DNA from: Fasciola hepatica
Taxonomy: Eukaryota > Platyhelminthes > Trematoda > Plagiorchiida > Fasciolidae
Reading direction: 5' to 3'
Assembly: GCA_948099385.1 (NCBI GenBank)
Contig: CANUEZ040000103.1
Span: forward strand, 7,736,501 to 7,800,500
Length of the DNA stretch: 64,000 bases
Part shown: positions 43,061 to 55,990 of the stretch, one piece after another
Position numbering within the stretch: position 1 is the first letter of the stretch
How the letters are laid out: each line of letters begins with the position of its first letter
Position numbers and translations under genes: made by a program
The notes under the pieces: model-generated
Database searches by the model: none
What the model was told of the DNA's origin: nothing
The model's input: the letters and a program-made list of their open reading frames with translations, nothing else

Positions 43061-45580
43061 TGATGTTAGCAGCAGCAATAAGAGTAAAATGATTTTTGTG
43101 GTTTAACCAGTGAGGACTTTCTGAAAACTCGCTGAAGATGGGATCGGTGAGGTTCCGAGTGTACCAAATCCACGTCCCAAGCACAGGTATAAGCACAACT
43201 AGAAGGATAAGTAACAGTCATGTAGTGTGTATATTTTGGGAATTGGTATAGAGAGCGAACAGAACAGCGAAGGGCACGGGCAATGTTTTCCGAGTTTCGG
43301 ATTGTATAGCTTTTGGTCTGTAAAATGATCAGTATTTTCTCGGCAAAAGCCGGGGCAGATCACAGAAAAGCTTATTCGTTAAGATAAAGTATACCAAACG
43401 TAATCTGCATAATACCGTTTGCATTTGACTGTCTGAAACCACGGTATAATTAAGTCAATGAAAACTCATGAATTGTTTCGCTGCCTTTATCTGGCGCCCT
43501 ATTATTTAACCATTAGATCAGACTGAGGGCGTGAAATGCTTGACTTCGACCGCACAACTCACCAACTCTTCAAAATAATTAAAGTAGATGTGTTTGGATG
43601 TGATTAAATAGCCACTGGAATTTAGTTCATCCTTTCAGTGGAAGCAGTTCTACTACCATTTTGGAAGGCATTTCGAGATCTTGCAATTCAGCTACCTGTT
43701 ATGTCTCAGAAGTTAAGACTTCGATTAAGTTGTCCGCGATTGGATCACACCGTTTGCATTTGATTCCGCTGTAGATTTGGCTTGTCCGGAATCAGCACAG
43801 GTTCTTTGCACGTCATCTTTCGGTCACTTACAATTATCATCGAGTTTCGCCAATGACTGACATTTTAATTTGATATGGCTGTCCACGATCTTTTATGTTT
43901 CACCTGAATTTCCACTTGATCGAAAACCACCCAAAGAAGTTTCTCCAATTCATTCCACATGAATAATCTCCCACTACAGTTAATTCACTTCACAATTTAC
44001 ACTGAAAATCATTCATACCCAAGAGATCAACTTCCTTGTAACTACAGTCCTCCAAGTTGTACTTCTCACGCTATGAACAACTGGTCAGTAGTGCTTTGCA
44101 CAAATTGGACAGACCACTCCCGCCCCCTCGTCTTGTCCTCACTCGCTTTCCTATACCTACTCGGACTTCTTTGAACATTATCTCCTCAAATGTTATCAAC
44201 AACACAACAGTCGCTGTCCCTAACAACGAGACAACAATCTGTTAGGATAATTGCACCTGTGATCAAAACCATAATTTAACTAAATTCAGCAACAAACACA
44301 CTAGTGAACGCTGTTTCTCGGGTGGTTCAGCGAATCCAGACTTGGAATTTGATCCGTGTGGACATATTTCTCATTTAGGATCACCACCCACATTATCATC
44401 GTTCTTAGTGTAACGAAAACGGTCATCGGTCAACTGATTAACAAATACCCATTCACTCGTATCGGTTCGATCTACTTGTGGCTCGTCTCCACCTCCCGCG
44501 TCCGGCTTGCTCGCTAACCAACATTCATCGTCCAGACGGAGATGGCGGGGCTATAACAATTACACCAACAATGAAGGATGCAAAGTCCACATGAGTCACA
44601 CCAACAATTTTCTCCTGTGATCTCTCCGGAGATTTCGTCATGAGCTTTGTAATTAGGTTTAAATGAAATTCCGAAGTGTGGGATTGAAGTCACACGCATT
44701 TCATCCGGGACTGTGTGTGATTGTGTGCTTGGTCGACTTGATCCAAACGAATTGGTGTGGGGTAGATAAATGATATGTACAATTCAGCCAATTCCACGAA
44801 TTCCGCGTACACTTTACAAGGTGATGCCACACGAGATTATGTTTGGAATCACTTAGCTAGCTTGGTATCCACAGTCGGACTTGTGTCGTTTTTATTCTTT
44901 TCCTACCACTCCAGTTTGCTAGTTGAAAACTCAACAGTTTACAGAAGAACGTAGTATTTAAACCCATTTACACTGCTTCACTGAATTTTTTTCCGAAGTT
45001 CATACCTGAGCCGTGGCCATACGACATGAGATCGACTAGTGTGCTTGTGAAATTCAACTCCCTTTCACGTAAATCCTAAGCTGAACGTCTGCTTGCATTT
45101 GTCAGTGAGAGCAGGTCTGCCAATAGTAGTCGAAAAATATAAATTCTGTACTCAGAATTATAAGGAAGTACAACTGACGGAAGGAAACTGACTGTTTCGT
45201 TGCCACCAAATGAGACATGTTTTAAAGTATAATAATTCTTCAAGCAGGATCACTGCCCATCTCACCTTTGAAAATCCGTAGTAGTACTCTACAAATACGA
45301 CTTTCAGTGTGCTGGGAATCATCGGCTGAGGTGCATATCCGCCGAGTCTCTTCTCTGTGAGGGAATGGGTCCAGCGTATTGTCTGGTTCAGGGAGACAGA
45401 CAGCACGTGATCGGCTGACCAGAACCGCCGACAAGATTAGGGCCAGTCAAACGATCACTGGACCAATCAGCGTTTAACATCTGTCTGAATAAACCAGAGC
45501 CGAATCAGCCAATCCCGGGGCAACCATACAAATCAGCCAGACGGTCACTATTAACACCACAGTTAACAGACATGATTCCC
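43060..45580. other. No gene recognised
   Basis: Low coding signal on both strands. The minus-strand frames at 45,158-45,434 overlap a region (about 45,300-45,570) that may be the edge of a repeat, since it leads directly into the short-element copies. Confidence 0.4.
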
Positions 45581-45589
45581 TGAATTGTT

Positions 45590-45850
45590 GGAGGTCAATA
45601 GTGGTGAGTATGCGCCACCACACCCACGATTGAAAGCGAGCCCCAACACATCGAACGCGTACGTACTACAACTGAGCCAACACAATCCTGTCCATCCTCG
45701 TCCGCATAACCAAGCTGAGCTTGTTCAGATGTCGTCCCACATCGACAGTCATAAATTCCCAACAGCTTCAAATGGAGACACAATACTTGACCACTTAACT
45801 CTGAGCGAATGCCTCTCACCAAATTGGGTCTTCTCCACAGGATGGGGCCA
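45590..45850 (-). mobile_element. Short element copy, leader plus diverged tRNA-like head
   Basis: The reverse complement carries the leader (TCCTGTGGAGAAGACCCAAT, ACATCTGAACAAGCTCAGCT) and a decayed head where box B reads TTTCAATCGTGGGTGT. It ends just before the hammerhead region (CACCACTATTGACC in place of the CUGAUGA core). No longer a valid ribozyme. Confidence 0.6.
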
Positions 45851-45929
45851 AATTACCCATGCTTTTGAACGTGCTTCGCATATTGTATGTAGGTCAGGAA
45901 ACGACTTATGAGTGCCGTGTGTGGTTGAT

Positions 45930-46190
45930 TATTATTTCTTTGGTTGTCTGTCCATCGGACTTCATGTTTCACGCACAAACCTCGGGTTATCCGAGTTTCG
46001 CTTTGTTATGGCTCATCAGTGGTGCTCGTCCTCCACCGCACCCACAGTATGAACACGGGACTTTTCACCTCGATCGCGTGTGTGGTATCACTTCGCTGCC
46101 CCATTCCCGTCCGTGCTGATCCGAATCACCAAGTTGGGCTTGTTCAGATGTCGTCCCACATTGACATCCTAGAAGTGAGCGTTGTCATGG
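45930..46190 (-). mobile_element. Short element copy with deleted hammerhead
   Basis: The reverse complement has GAGCACCACTGATGAGCC (correct 5' core) and GCGAAACTCGG, then jumps to CCGAGGTTTGTGCGTG. About 29 nt holding the cleavage site, the 3' strand of stem I and part of the tail are missing, so the core is present but cannot self-cleave. It lies head-to-tail with the copy at 45,590-45,850. Confidence 0.65.
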
Positions 46191-46331
46191 GATGCGTTAG
46201 AAACAGAGCGTCTATCGCAAAATCCGCTTCATTTAAAAATCATAAAACTTACTCCTGACAAAACCCCGCCACAGATTGTGGTCCTTTGATCAATTGCCGG
46301 CAATCAAATACTTCCACTCACTTCTGATCCA

Positions 46332-47980
46332 ATGCAACCCAATCCCCCGGAAGAATTTCCCGCCGTCAATAACTCGTCACCACTTCTGCTGACCAGTGCA
46401 CCAGCGCTAAATATGGACCTAGATTTTTCCCGTTCGCCCCCAACACCACAACATCCCTCCAAAAAGCTCCATGTGTCACCTAAGTCTCCACCATTGTTTA
46501 CCCACCGCTGAGCAATACAGCTCTCCCCCTCTCCACCTTCACAGCCAGCAGCCATTCACGTCCTGGTCCATCCGCCAAACGAGCCAACAAATCGCCAGAT
46601 TCTAACGCACCAACCCGCACCGACCAGCAAGCTACAACGTTGTCTCCTAGTCCTTCGGTCACAACGTCACCCCCGTCAAATGTTGCTCCTAATGGCCAAG
46701 ACCTCCTTTGCCCTGACATCATCACACTCCCAGCTTAAATGGACATTCGACCTATGATCTCTCGCTCTCCAGCTAACCAGCCTATTACCCATCTGCGTAC
46801 TCCACCACCACCGTTCTTACGAAATCGTGTCGCTCACCCAGGCACTAGCCCACCAGCGCATCTATTTGGTCCCCTGGAGATCTGCATACCCAGCTTCTAC
46901 ATGCCACATCCGTCAACTCAGACGTCGCCCTCATCACGTCCACAGATGCAGTACCACATCTTAAATTTTCCACCCAGTTTACCGATTCCATCGTTAGCTC
47001 TACCAAACTCGAATCAAGCAGGACGAGTTACCAGCATGGCTACCAACCGGTACAACAACATGTGGCCCACGCCTTAGCCTTTTCCGCCCCATGGTGTACT
47101 CCATTTTACCCCTCCGCAACTTTAACATCCTCTGCTCCTTCAGCACCCAACATCGCCGTATTGTGCTTTGACCCCATTGCACACTATGCCAACTGACCCT
47201 CCATGCCAAAGCCCCTTCCATCAGCAGACCTTTCGCTACTTCTCCACCCCCTCAGCAAACTCTATCGATAACGTTATACCAGTCTCACTCCAATACGACA
47301 CAACCTGCCAATCGTCACCCTATTCACAAGGTCGCTATCTAAACCATGTGTGCTCCCCATTACTGACCTCCACCCCCATACTGACCCACTTGCATCCCTA
47401 TTAACTCTCCCCCGATTTATACGTGATTTTCTCCAAAGGTCTTACCTAGAGTCACCATGCCCACCTCCAGATCTATTATCCCGCGTTAATAGATCACCTC
47501 AGCATCCAACGGTAATCTCTGCTAGAATTTGAGTGTTTAGTGGCCTCCGACCGTATTCCTAACGCAAATTTCCGCCCCCATACCGACCCACTATCGCCCC
47601 TAATAATAATCCCTCTCGATTTTATCATAGTTTCCCTTCAAAGTCTCCAAAGGCGCTCTCCTAGCTCTTAATCGTTTATCCGGCGCAACCCACCCACCGC
47701 TGCATCCAGTGCTGCTCCCCGTTAAACTTCCAGAGTGTCTCACCCAACATGCATCCTACGGCAGTCACCCTTCTGATGTCTCCTTAGACGTGATACCCTA
47801 CAACCAGGCTTCCTATAATGGCGACCACTCCGTACCCTACAGATCACTACCATGTAACCCATCTGCTAATCTCCCCAGCCCAGTTACTGCTCCACCTGTT
47901 GACACCCTCCTGGTTGAAAATCCGGCTGCCGGAAGCTTACTCGGTCCCAATAGACATCTGTTGCTTCCAAGTGGAACCTA
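46332..47980 (+). pseudogene. ORF1-like region of the CR1-type element
   Basis: Starts ATG with MQPNPPEEFPAVNNSSPLLL and continues Pro/Ser/Thr-rich through several frame changes (for instance ISRSPANQPITHLRTPPPPF at 46,760). No zinc knuckle or plant-homeodomain finger is visible. The strong C-rich composition differs from surrounding DNA. It is called ORF1 mainly from position. Confidence 0.45.
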
Positions 47981-48011
47981 GCGCCCTGTAACCTCAAAAA
48001 TACAGACAGAA

Positions 48012-48400
48012 TTTCCCTTCTGCTGCTGAATTGTCGTTCGAGGTTGAACAAAATTATTGATTCAAGGAAACATGTACTTGCTTCTTGCTTTTACATTGTT
48101 CTGGTGACAGAAACATGGTTAGCTGATCAAATCACGACTGAAATTGTCCCGTTGGTAGGCTGTAACTCCTTTCGAATAAGCAGAGAAAACCTCCGAGAGG
48201 GTGATTGTCTCACATACACCAAACAAACATTTTCTTACCACCTTCCTCCACCAACCAGTGCTCGACTGTATCCTCGACTCTCTTTGGCCCTCCGTCTAAA
48301 CTCCTGGAAATGTGTTGCATATTGGGCGCGTCCACCGAGCACCTACTTCCAGATACTCTGAATTTCCGCATATTATTGGGGCTTTCGAATAAATTTCAGC
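48012..48400 (+). pseudogene. Endonuclease domain of the CR1-type element
   Basis: The frame reads LLLLNCRSRLNKIIDSRKHV then VTETWLADQITTEIVPLVGC: the N-x-R-S and TETWL motifs of apurinic-type endonucleases. The frame is lost after SRENLREGDC near 48,200, where Gly-rich GGGV would be expected. Confidence 0.75.
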
Positions 48401-48735
48401 TCTGTCTTAAGGTTCAAAGATCATAACAGGAGACTCTACCACTCCCAGTATTTTCTGGGATGCAATGACTGCCACCTCTCATTTATCCGATTTCCTCCTG
48501 GACACCTACGCTGCTGGATGGACACAGCATATCTCCACTCCAACAAGACATAACAATATCCTTGACTTAGTCTTCACTCATGGCCTCCCTGAAGTGAACG
48601 TCTCCGTCACACAAAACCCACCCGGTATTGACCACAAAATGGTCATGTCACCTCGCTGTTACGCAAGAATCATGCCTACGTAAAGTTGTTGAAATCCAAA
48701 ACCAAAACACCTTTAGACTGACTAACTGAGCCCAG

Positions 48736-50722
48736 TTGCCTGCCTTCCTCCAGGGCATTGACTGGTCTGATTCCTTCCTCACATCCGATCCGCAAAAAGC
48801 AGCTGATGTGTCCTATGCCAGGTTGCTTTGCTCCATAAATAGCCTTACCTCAGCCGTTAGGCATATTAGAGCCAAAACTACCAAAACTGATAGACTTCGA
48901 CCGAAGATTTGTGAGCTCCAGAACTCAGTCCTCACTAATCGAGATTTCTTTCTGACGCTCAGAATAAGCCGACTCTGCCGTGATCTTTATGCAACAACCG
49001 AGAATAAACTCACTCATATTGTCAAGCTCCTCTCAAGACTGCTAAAATATCGCAACTCGCGCAGCACTGAAAACAATATCATATTCCTCATCCAAAATGG
49101 CACCCACCTTGGTTCGCCAAAAGATATGGCTGAGGCTTTTGACTGCTACTTTGCCTCACCTCTTATCACGGACACTAACCCTCCGCCACTCTACTCTCCG
49201 ATGCTCACACAGGACGCGATATCAATAATAACATTCACTACGGCCAACATCAGAAAATTCCTAGCCAACACCAAACCCTCATATCATCCAGGGCCTGATG
49301 ACCTTCCACCCTGCCCTATTTTCGTTTGGCGAACCTTGCCGAATACTGATACTACTGAACTACTTTGCTTTATCCACGTCGTCTGGAATCAACTCGGCCT
49401 AGTGGAAAGCGTCCCGCATAATTCCACACTACGAAATTGGTCCTTTGCAAGATCCAGGGAACTATCGCCCCATAAACCACATTTTGATTTTTTTCCATGC
49501 TCACGGAGAGGATTGTAAAGGATCAGCTTGCAAATTTCCTGACTTCTCAAAGTCTTTTCAACCCAGCTCAGCATGGGTTCCTAAAGCCCCGTTCGTGCCT
49601 CACGTGTCAGATGGACTTTCTCGACTTCACCTCTTTCAGTGCCGACAGCAACATGTCAATCATCGTCATCTTTCTCGATATGACTAAAGCATTCGACCGC
49701 GCGTCTCACGCCCACTTACTGCCAAAAATCAAATCCTACGGAGTTGCCGACCATTTAATCTCTTGGTTATCATCTTACCACTCCGAACGTTCTCAAACTA
49801 TCATCGTCAATGGGGCATAGTCTCAGCCCAAACAGATTACCAATGGGGTCGTACAGGGTAGCGTTCCATGCCCTCTCTGATTTCTTATGTACTTAAATGA
49901 CGTCTTTCAAGTAGTGCTGCGTGGCGTGACATTCTTCGTTGCTGATGACATAAAGCTAGTCTTTACGTTTGTGTCGAGCACCCTGAACTCAGCTCTAAGT
50001 GATATTCAGTCAGATTTGAAGTGCCTTGGTGAATGGTGTACTCAATGGCTGATGAAGTTTTCGGCAGCTAAGAGCTCTTTTCTGTCGTAAAACTGCTACT
50101 TTCCACCTGGCTCCCTCACAAAACCGGTCTGCCGATTCCCGCTACCCACTTGGTAAGAGATCTGGGCTTGCACCATTCCTAGTCCTTTGACGTCCATGAA
50201 CAAGCACTAACCCATATTGGCAAGGCATGAAAGATGATCGCACTTATCCTCAGAACATACCATACTCAGGAGAGCAAGCTTCTGATATTGAAGACACACG
50301 ATAGGTCGCTGTTGGAATACTGCCCCCTGGTCTTTACGTTGATGCGAAAAGCTGACCGGGTCAATAAAGAGAAAGCGCAACGCTCCTTCACTAAAGAATT
50401 ACTTGGCCCCTCTTCCTATCTTAACTACAGAGCTAGGTGCAAACTACTCCGGCTTGCACCTCTATGGTTACATCGTATCAGCTCAATCTTTCATTTATTT
50501 TCAACCTTCTGCACTCAAAAGCCCACTCATCTGATAACCCACTTGGTTTCTCTAGTGAGACTCCTTACTCCCTCCGTCACAGACAGTTCACCATTACAAC
50601 CCCTTAGTCTAAACTCTCAATCAGATCTACATATGTCTCGGTTATCTATCCTAGCCTCTGGAATAAGCTTCCTGACTCACTGCTATCGTGTCACACGACG
50701 AAACAATTTGAAGGTGCACTAA
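48736..50722 (+). pseudogene. Reverse transcriptase of the CR1-type element
   Basis: 48,736-49,518: KPSYHPGPDDLPPCPIFVW, the K-G-P-D-G-I-P region. 49,440-49,480: DPGNYRPI in another frame. 49,497-49,820: NPAQHGFLKPRSCLTCQMDF and IVIFLDMTKAFDRASHAHLL (motif A). 49,840-50,090: VVQGSVPCPL and MYLNDV, then FVADDIKLVF (motif C; Val replaces the usual Tyr). 50,234-50,722: thumb-like RSLLEYCPLVF and RRTF-like region. Frameshifts near 49,500 and 50,100, plus stops. Confidence 0.8.
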
Positions 50723-50874
50723 GCAGAATCCATGACGTATCTTCTGTAATCAGCACGCCTTGTAATGGCATAAATATTGACGAAGCACAAGAAGACTGTC
50801 CTGATTATTAGACTACGACGAGTCACATTCTTCTGCGTCCGAACCGTATCTCAGGACCCATCTGATAATCCCGC

Positions 50875-50876
<2 letters not shown>

Positions 50877-50914
<38 letters not shown>
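50877..50914. repeat. (AT)n microsatellite
   Basis: About 38 bp of perfect AT repeats at the 3' end of the CR1-type element. Confidence 0.9.
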
Positions 50915-50916
<2 letters not shown>

Positions 50917-53195
50917 TTTCTTGTATATGCTCTGCTCACATTTCTTCTCCTCATCAGACCTTGCTGTTTTACACTCTAATTTGAATACGTATACTTAGCC
51001 CGCAATGAAAATTCCAGTTCAAAGCTCCGTTATAACAATGCCTATCAGGTAGACGTCACCTGACTTTGACTCTGTAGTATGCCTGATGCTTGTGGGTTTG
51101 AAATAGTTCTTCTTCATCAATCTGTTCTTTATACAGCGTTTTATTCCTCTACGCAAAATACTCACAACTGATCAAGTTGTTTCACCGTTATCTATACCTG
51201 AATTTCTGCAAAAACAGTCGTCGCCATAATTTACCAATTATCGGTATACTGAATCCTAAGATCTTCACAACTCTTCAGTTCTCATTTTCAGTGTACAACT
51301 TCAGGCTGAAGCTCATTGATTTATCTGTGTCAGTCACCCATTGCTTCAGCAGTAGCTGGCGGCCAACCTCTGCGAAACCAGTGGTGGTACTTTTCCACCA
51401 ACATAATCACGCCCATGAAGTTACCCAGCATATCATAATCGGCGACGCAGTCTTCAGATAGCTCGCGTATATACTGGAACCCGTCCGATTCTGTTATTGG
51501 CAGAAGCAAGCAGTCAAGTGATAGCCCCACGAATGTTGCCATTATCTGAGTGCTTGTTTCATTCCTTTTCCTTTCCTTTCACAGCTTGAGGCAGCAACAC
51601 CCCCGACGGTTGTGGCATCTTGTCTGTGTCAATCTCACAATAAAGGGAAACAGCTATCCCTATCAGTCTCGGACTCCTTGGGCCACGTATACAGAAAGGC
51701 GAGTCGAGGAGAATTGGGAAGTTCACCCTACAGTGTAAATCCGCTCTATTACTCCTCTGTAAAAAAAGAAAAAAAACTTCCGGCAGGAAAGATCTTGGGC
51801 TAATGCTGTCTGCCCCCTTCTGATAACAGCCTAGACTCGACCCTGCGTATGGGAAACCCCAAGCTTCTGAAGTAGCTTTCAGTCTGTGTATCTGAATTAT
51901 TGCGGGGTGATATCACGCCGCCCGAGCTCTCCACATATGCTCGCCGACCCCGCATTTCTCAGTTTCAACCTTTTTGGGTTCGCCGCAAAACCCTTAACTA
52001 GCTTGCCGATGTCTAATGCAGTAGTCAATACACGGTTGGAATAGCTATACTATGCGGCCTCTGCTCTGACGACACCCCGGTATTGATACGCCTAGGGTTC
52101 AAAGCTATCGGCTAAACCTCGTCTGTATTGGCAGCCGCAATGAGGAACATAATCACCGCACTTTTATAGTTTACCATCCAAGACTTCACTTTTTCTATGT
52201 TCTCCTCGAGCCCATGCACTGATAGTGATGTCCAAAGTCAGAGATGATTTGTCTGCTACTTTGTTGACTCAATTACCCAACCAATACGTGACCACTTAAT
52301 TCAAAACGAATGCCTGCCACCAACTCAGAGCTTCTCCACAGGATTGGTCTAATGTACCCGCAATTGCCTAATGTCACTACGCACCCGTTCCACCTGCACC
52401 CATGAGCAATTCTCATATTGGAACTCGCGATTCCAAACTTTGCTCCTCTTACAGCCACATTTATCATTTAATCATCAACACTGTATTTTCCTTTCCTGAC
52501 TTCGCGATTCCTCTGTGGATCTTGCCATTAGGCAGTGCCCCGATTAGCATCGTCCAGTTTCATCCACTTGTACAATCGCATGCAGGCACGCAGCTCTCCA
52601 GTTTCATGTCCCCAAATCCGAAGCGCATTCAGTTCTCGCGCGTTGTGTTCATACACCGGTTTACATGTCCTGGTGCTTTTTTCTTCTCAGCCTTTTACGC
52701 GTTTCACATGCAGTAAAACGATCTTGCTGGTTATGCCTTGCCCGTACTTTTGGTCCGTGCTCCCACCTCCTGTTTTTTATATTGCTCGCCACAGGCGTTT
52801 TCTGTGTGCTTTTCAGGCTGTTCTGCTTTTTCACGTTCCACCTAAAGTGAAATCATTGTTACGTCATGGTTTTCACTTACACTTTCAATTCGTTTGATCT
52901 GCCATCACCCGATTCCTCTGGTTCTCCTCTTGCTTAATTCTCTCCTACACTGTTCGCCATCACAGCTGCTGCATCTTTGCACCACAAACAGTCTCACCAT
53001 TTCCATCACCTTGATATACTCGCTGAACAATGTAAGTCAATTTATTATCGCTTCTCCCATTCTCCACCGTCACTTCATGTTTTACCTATATCGATCCGAT
53101 TATTAGATCCATTGTTACCTGTTCTCTCTGATGCTTTCCTTCATTTTCCCTCTTTTATGAACTACTCTCCACAATCGTCATCACTTCTGTGCTTC
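50915..53195. other. Repeat debris, no gene recognised
   Basis: Pyrimidine-biased plus-strand DNA with many short overlapping frames. A leader fragment of the short element lies at 52,280-52,360. The minus-strand frame at 51,330-51,542 (LSEDCVADYDMLGNFMGVIM) may be a fragment of an unidentified repeat. Confidence 0.35.
52280..52360 (-). repeat. Leader fragment of the short element
   Basis: GACCACTTAA-T-AAACGAATG and CTTCTCCACAGGAT match 45,790-45,845; the tRNA-like head and hammerhead are absent. Confidence 0.55.
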
Positions 53196-53199
53196 CGAA

Positions 53200-53251
<52 letters not shown>
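53200..53251. repeat. (TC)n microsatellite
   Basis: About 50 bp of CT/TC repeats with one CCC interruption. Confidence 0.9.
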
Positions 53252-53253
<2 letters not shown>

Positions 53254-53395
53254 ATCCTCCATGTTCAACTGCCATGAAGAAAATTCACCCCGATATTCCA
53301 AAGTTAATTCTATAACCATTCGATCTAACCTTACTTGCACCTCCCAGTAACTGATATTTTTTTTCTGGGACTCCATTGTTCTTGCTCCTGCTCCT

Positions 53396-53398
<3 letters not shown>

Positions 53399-53455
<57 letters not shown>
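53399..53455. repeat. (AT)n microsatellite
   Basis: Perfect AT dinucleotide run of about 57 bp. Confidence 0.9.
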
Positions 53456-53456
<1 letters not shown>

Positions 53457-54025
53457 TTATTTATATGTATATATGTACATATGCATTCGCTCTGCATCTT
53501 GCAGTTCCTCACCGGCCATTTATCTTGCTACCATCTCGCTAACCGTCATGATATGCGTCCATTCCTCCTACATCTATGCCTCACATCTACCGCATCCAAT
53601 CCTCCCGAATCACTTTTTTTAACCAATCCACCCTTTACGTATTGAAGTGCCTGCTCCATGTTTTACAATGAGTTTTGTGCCCTGTCCGCCGACCATCTAT
53701 TACGGAGTACCAATGTTTCATCGTTATCTAATCTATTGCGGTGCATCTCACGTTTTTCTCCATCGTCTCCTGCTACTGCGGTTTCTTATGCCAATTTCTC
53801 GCCCCTCTCATGTATATCAGTCGATATCAGTCAGATGGTTAGACTGAATTAGTCCAGTACTGAGGTTTGAGGTACGGTGGTTCCTTTTGTCCGTCACAAG
53901 CGGGCGATTTGGTTTTCGTAATTATCCCAGTACTGTGGAAGTAATACGGTCGGCGTTCGTGGTTGATAAAGGTGAATTACTATTGTTTACTGTAATCTAA
54001 ATGAGGTTTAAATGGAACATCGTTT

Positions 54026-54028
<3 letters not shown>

Positions 54029-54113
<85 letters not shown>
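54029..54113. repeat. (TA)n microsatellite
   Basis: Perfect TA dinucleotide run of about 85 bp, the longest uninterrupted one in the window. Confidence 0.9.
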
Positions 54114-54115
<2 letters not shown>

Positions 54116-54119
54116 TAAT

Positions 54120-55590
54120 TATAATAGACGTCATGTTATTACGTTATTCATGCCAAGTATTTCCTGTGCATCGCTATATTTTTGTTGTGTATTATAGGAA
54201 AGAAAAACTATAACTGTTATGCGGAATTTCTGCTCAAATTTCGTTAGAACGTTTGCAACGTATGTCGGAGAGGTTTGCCTAACTAAGGGTGGTAGTTTAC
54301 CAGTTAAAACTGATTATATCTGGCTATAAAAGGAAGACCTAAATTTTTCATCATGCTGATCCTCCCTCGTGCTGTGTGTGGTCCATTATTAGACATTTAT
54401 TCGATAAGTAAGCAACTAGTTTGTTACATATATCTAGCTATGATCACGCACAGCTATGCATGTGTATTCTAGCTAACGACCAGCATAAGATTTTACTATT
54501 AACACGATGCTTTTGCTCATCGAATCATGTGTCGATGGCATACTTGGCTTACGTTGGCTCGCTGCTGGAATCGAGAACCCTGTCTTCCTTTCCATCCGGT
54601 GACGCTATGAAAAGTCAGCGGAACAGCGTCAATGCCTATTATTGTTGAAAGATATATCTTGTGAAACACTTCCGTTGAAGCACCCAGCCCATTCGTAACA
54701 CCGGTTTTTGATCGGTTTGTTTTGTAGCCGTTTTACAAGGATCAACAATGAATTGATGCGAAGGAAATCGACGACCGAGGAAATATGCAATGCTTAGTTG
54801 GCGTTTTATTCAAGTAAATTGATGTACTTTATGGAGATGCTCTGAAATACATAGGTATAGATCGCCCTCTTTTATTACCTCGTAAAGAGGGAAATAAGGA
54901 CGATTATTCGAAAAATCGTCAGTCGGGAGATAGAATTGAGCATTGTAAGTCGTTATTTGAGAAACTTGACACAAATTAACGAAGCGCATACAGTATTTCA
55001 AACGGCTGGCACAAACCGCTCGAAAACCGATCGGCGTAATAATAAAAACCGCTGGAAAACTGGCGAGAAACCTGTCGGTCTTGTATACAAAAAGGAAGCG
55101 TAGTCCGAAGCAGTGCTGCCCAAATTTACCACGCTTGGTTTACGTCATTGCCAAATAAAGGATGCTCTTTTTCAGTTTTAAAATATTGGAAATCGAAGGG
55201 ATGATAATTGTATACTCGAAACCCATACCTATCTATATTCGAATATATCAACAGTTACCAAACAGAATTCCCATCCGTTTAACTGCTTGAGTAGTGCATT
55301 ACGGAAGCTAAATCCATGATGTTCCGATCGCTGAGCTTGGCGTTTGGATCGTTTTTGGAAGCCTGGCACTCTTCAAACAACTCAATAAATAGACATATTG
55401 AATTGGATCACGTGTACAGTCGGATGAAGAGCAGACAGTTGAACTAACCAACAATGTCAGAAGCGGAATTAGTGGACCAAAATCACTCAACCCCTATTAT
55501 GGAATCTGAGTTTTTACACTCACACATTTTCGGAAATGACTCGCCGAGAATTCAAATATCAAAAAATGAAACGACAGCATGAAGCGAAAA
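54120..55590. other. No gene recognised
   Basis: Short frames without splice support on both strands. No repeat ends that I can identify. Confidence 0.4.
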
Positions 55591-55599
55591 GAATTCAAG

Positions 55600-55990
55600 C
55601 TCACCGAACGGGACGTCAACCGTTAAAGGTCAAAGGTCAAGTTCTTAGAGGCGAAGCCAAAAAACGAACGTCGAGCCTTGGGCACAACGTCGTCTACGAA
55701 GTTCAAGGTTAGGACTAATGACGAACCTATAAATATGAGAGATCACTACAAACAGCGCACATGCACTGACGATGTCACCTCGACTGGTGATGAAACGTTT
55801 GCGATCTAAACACCAAGCACAGCGATCAGAACATCATGGCAACCAACAACCTGAGCTACAACCAACACAAATATTTAAAACTATTGGAAGCTAAATCCAT
55901 CATAGCTAGTGAACCCACTTCGTGCGGAAGACCGCGTGAATAGGCAAGCCTAACAAACGACGAACTGAAACAAACCCCGATTTTCGCCAC
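55600..55990 (+). mobile_element. Possible Penelope-type terminal remnant with hammerhead-like fold
   Basis: TATAAATA at 55,729-55,736 is followed by CUGACGA (55,766-55,772), which satisfies the hammerhead core because the fifth base may vary. Then comes one extra U, stem II GUCACC/GGUGAU (55,774-55,779 with 55,786-55,791) and GAAACG (55,792-55,797). Upstream lies a direct doublet AAAGGTCAAAGGTCAAG. The extra base and the lack of a clear stem I make activity doubtful. Assignment to Penelope ends rests on pattern knowledge. Confidence 0.35.

Larger units (their letters stand above)
46270..50915 (+). mobile_element. Degenerate CR1/Jockey-type non-LTR retrotransposon
   Basis: An ORF1-like part (46,332-47,980), endonuclease (48,012-48,400) and reverse transcriptase (48,736-50,090) are followed by a C-terminal part to 50,722 and a 3' region ending in a TA microsatellite at 50,877. 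The frame changes at least five times and several stops interrupt it, so it is inactive. The order endonuclease then RT, with FLDMTKAFDR and FVADDIKLVF, places it in the CR1/Jockey group. Flukes carry such elements (for example the SR1 type). Confidence 0.8.

Noticed and set aside
53335..53645. Open frames made of Tyr-Ile repeats (also at 50,777, 53,285 and 54,001)
   Set aside because: They are translations of AT/TA microsatellites, not genes.
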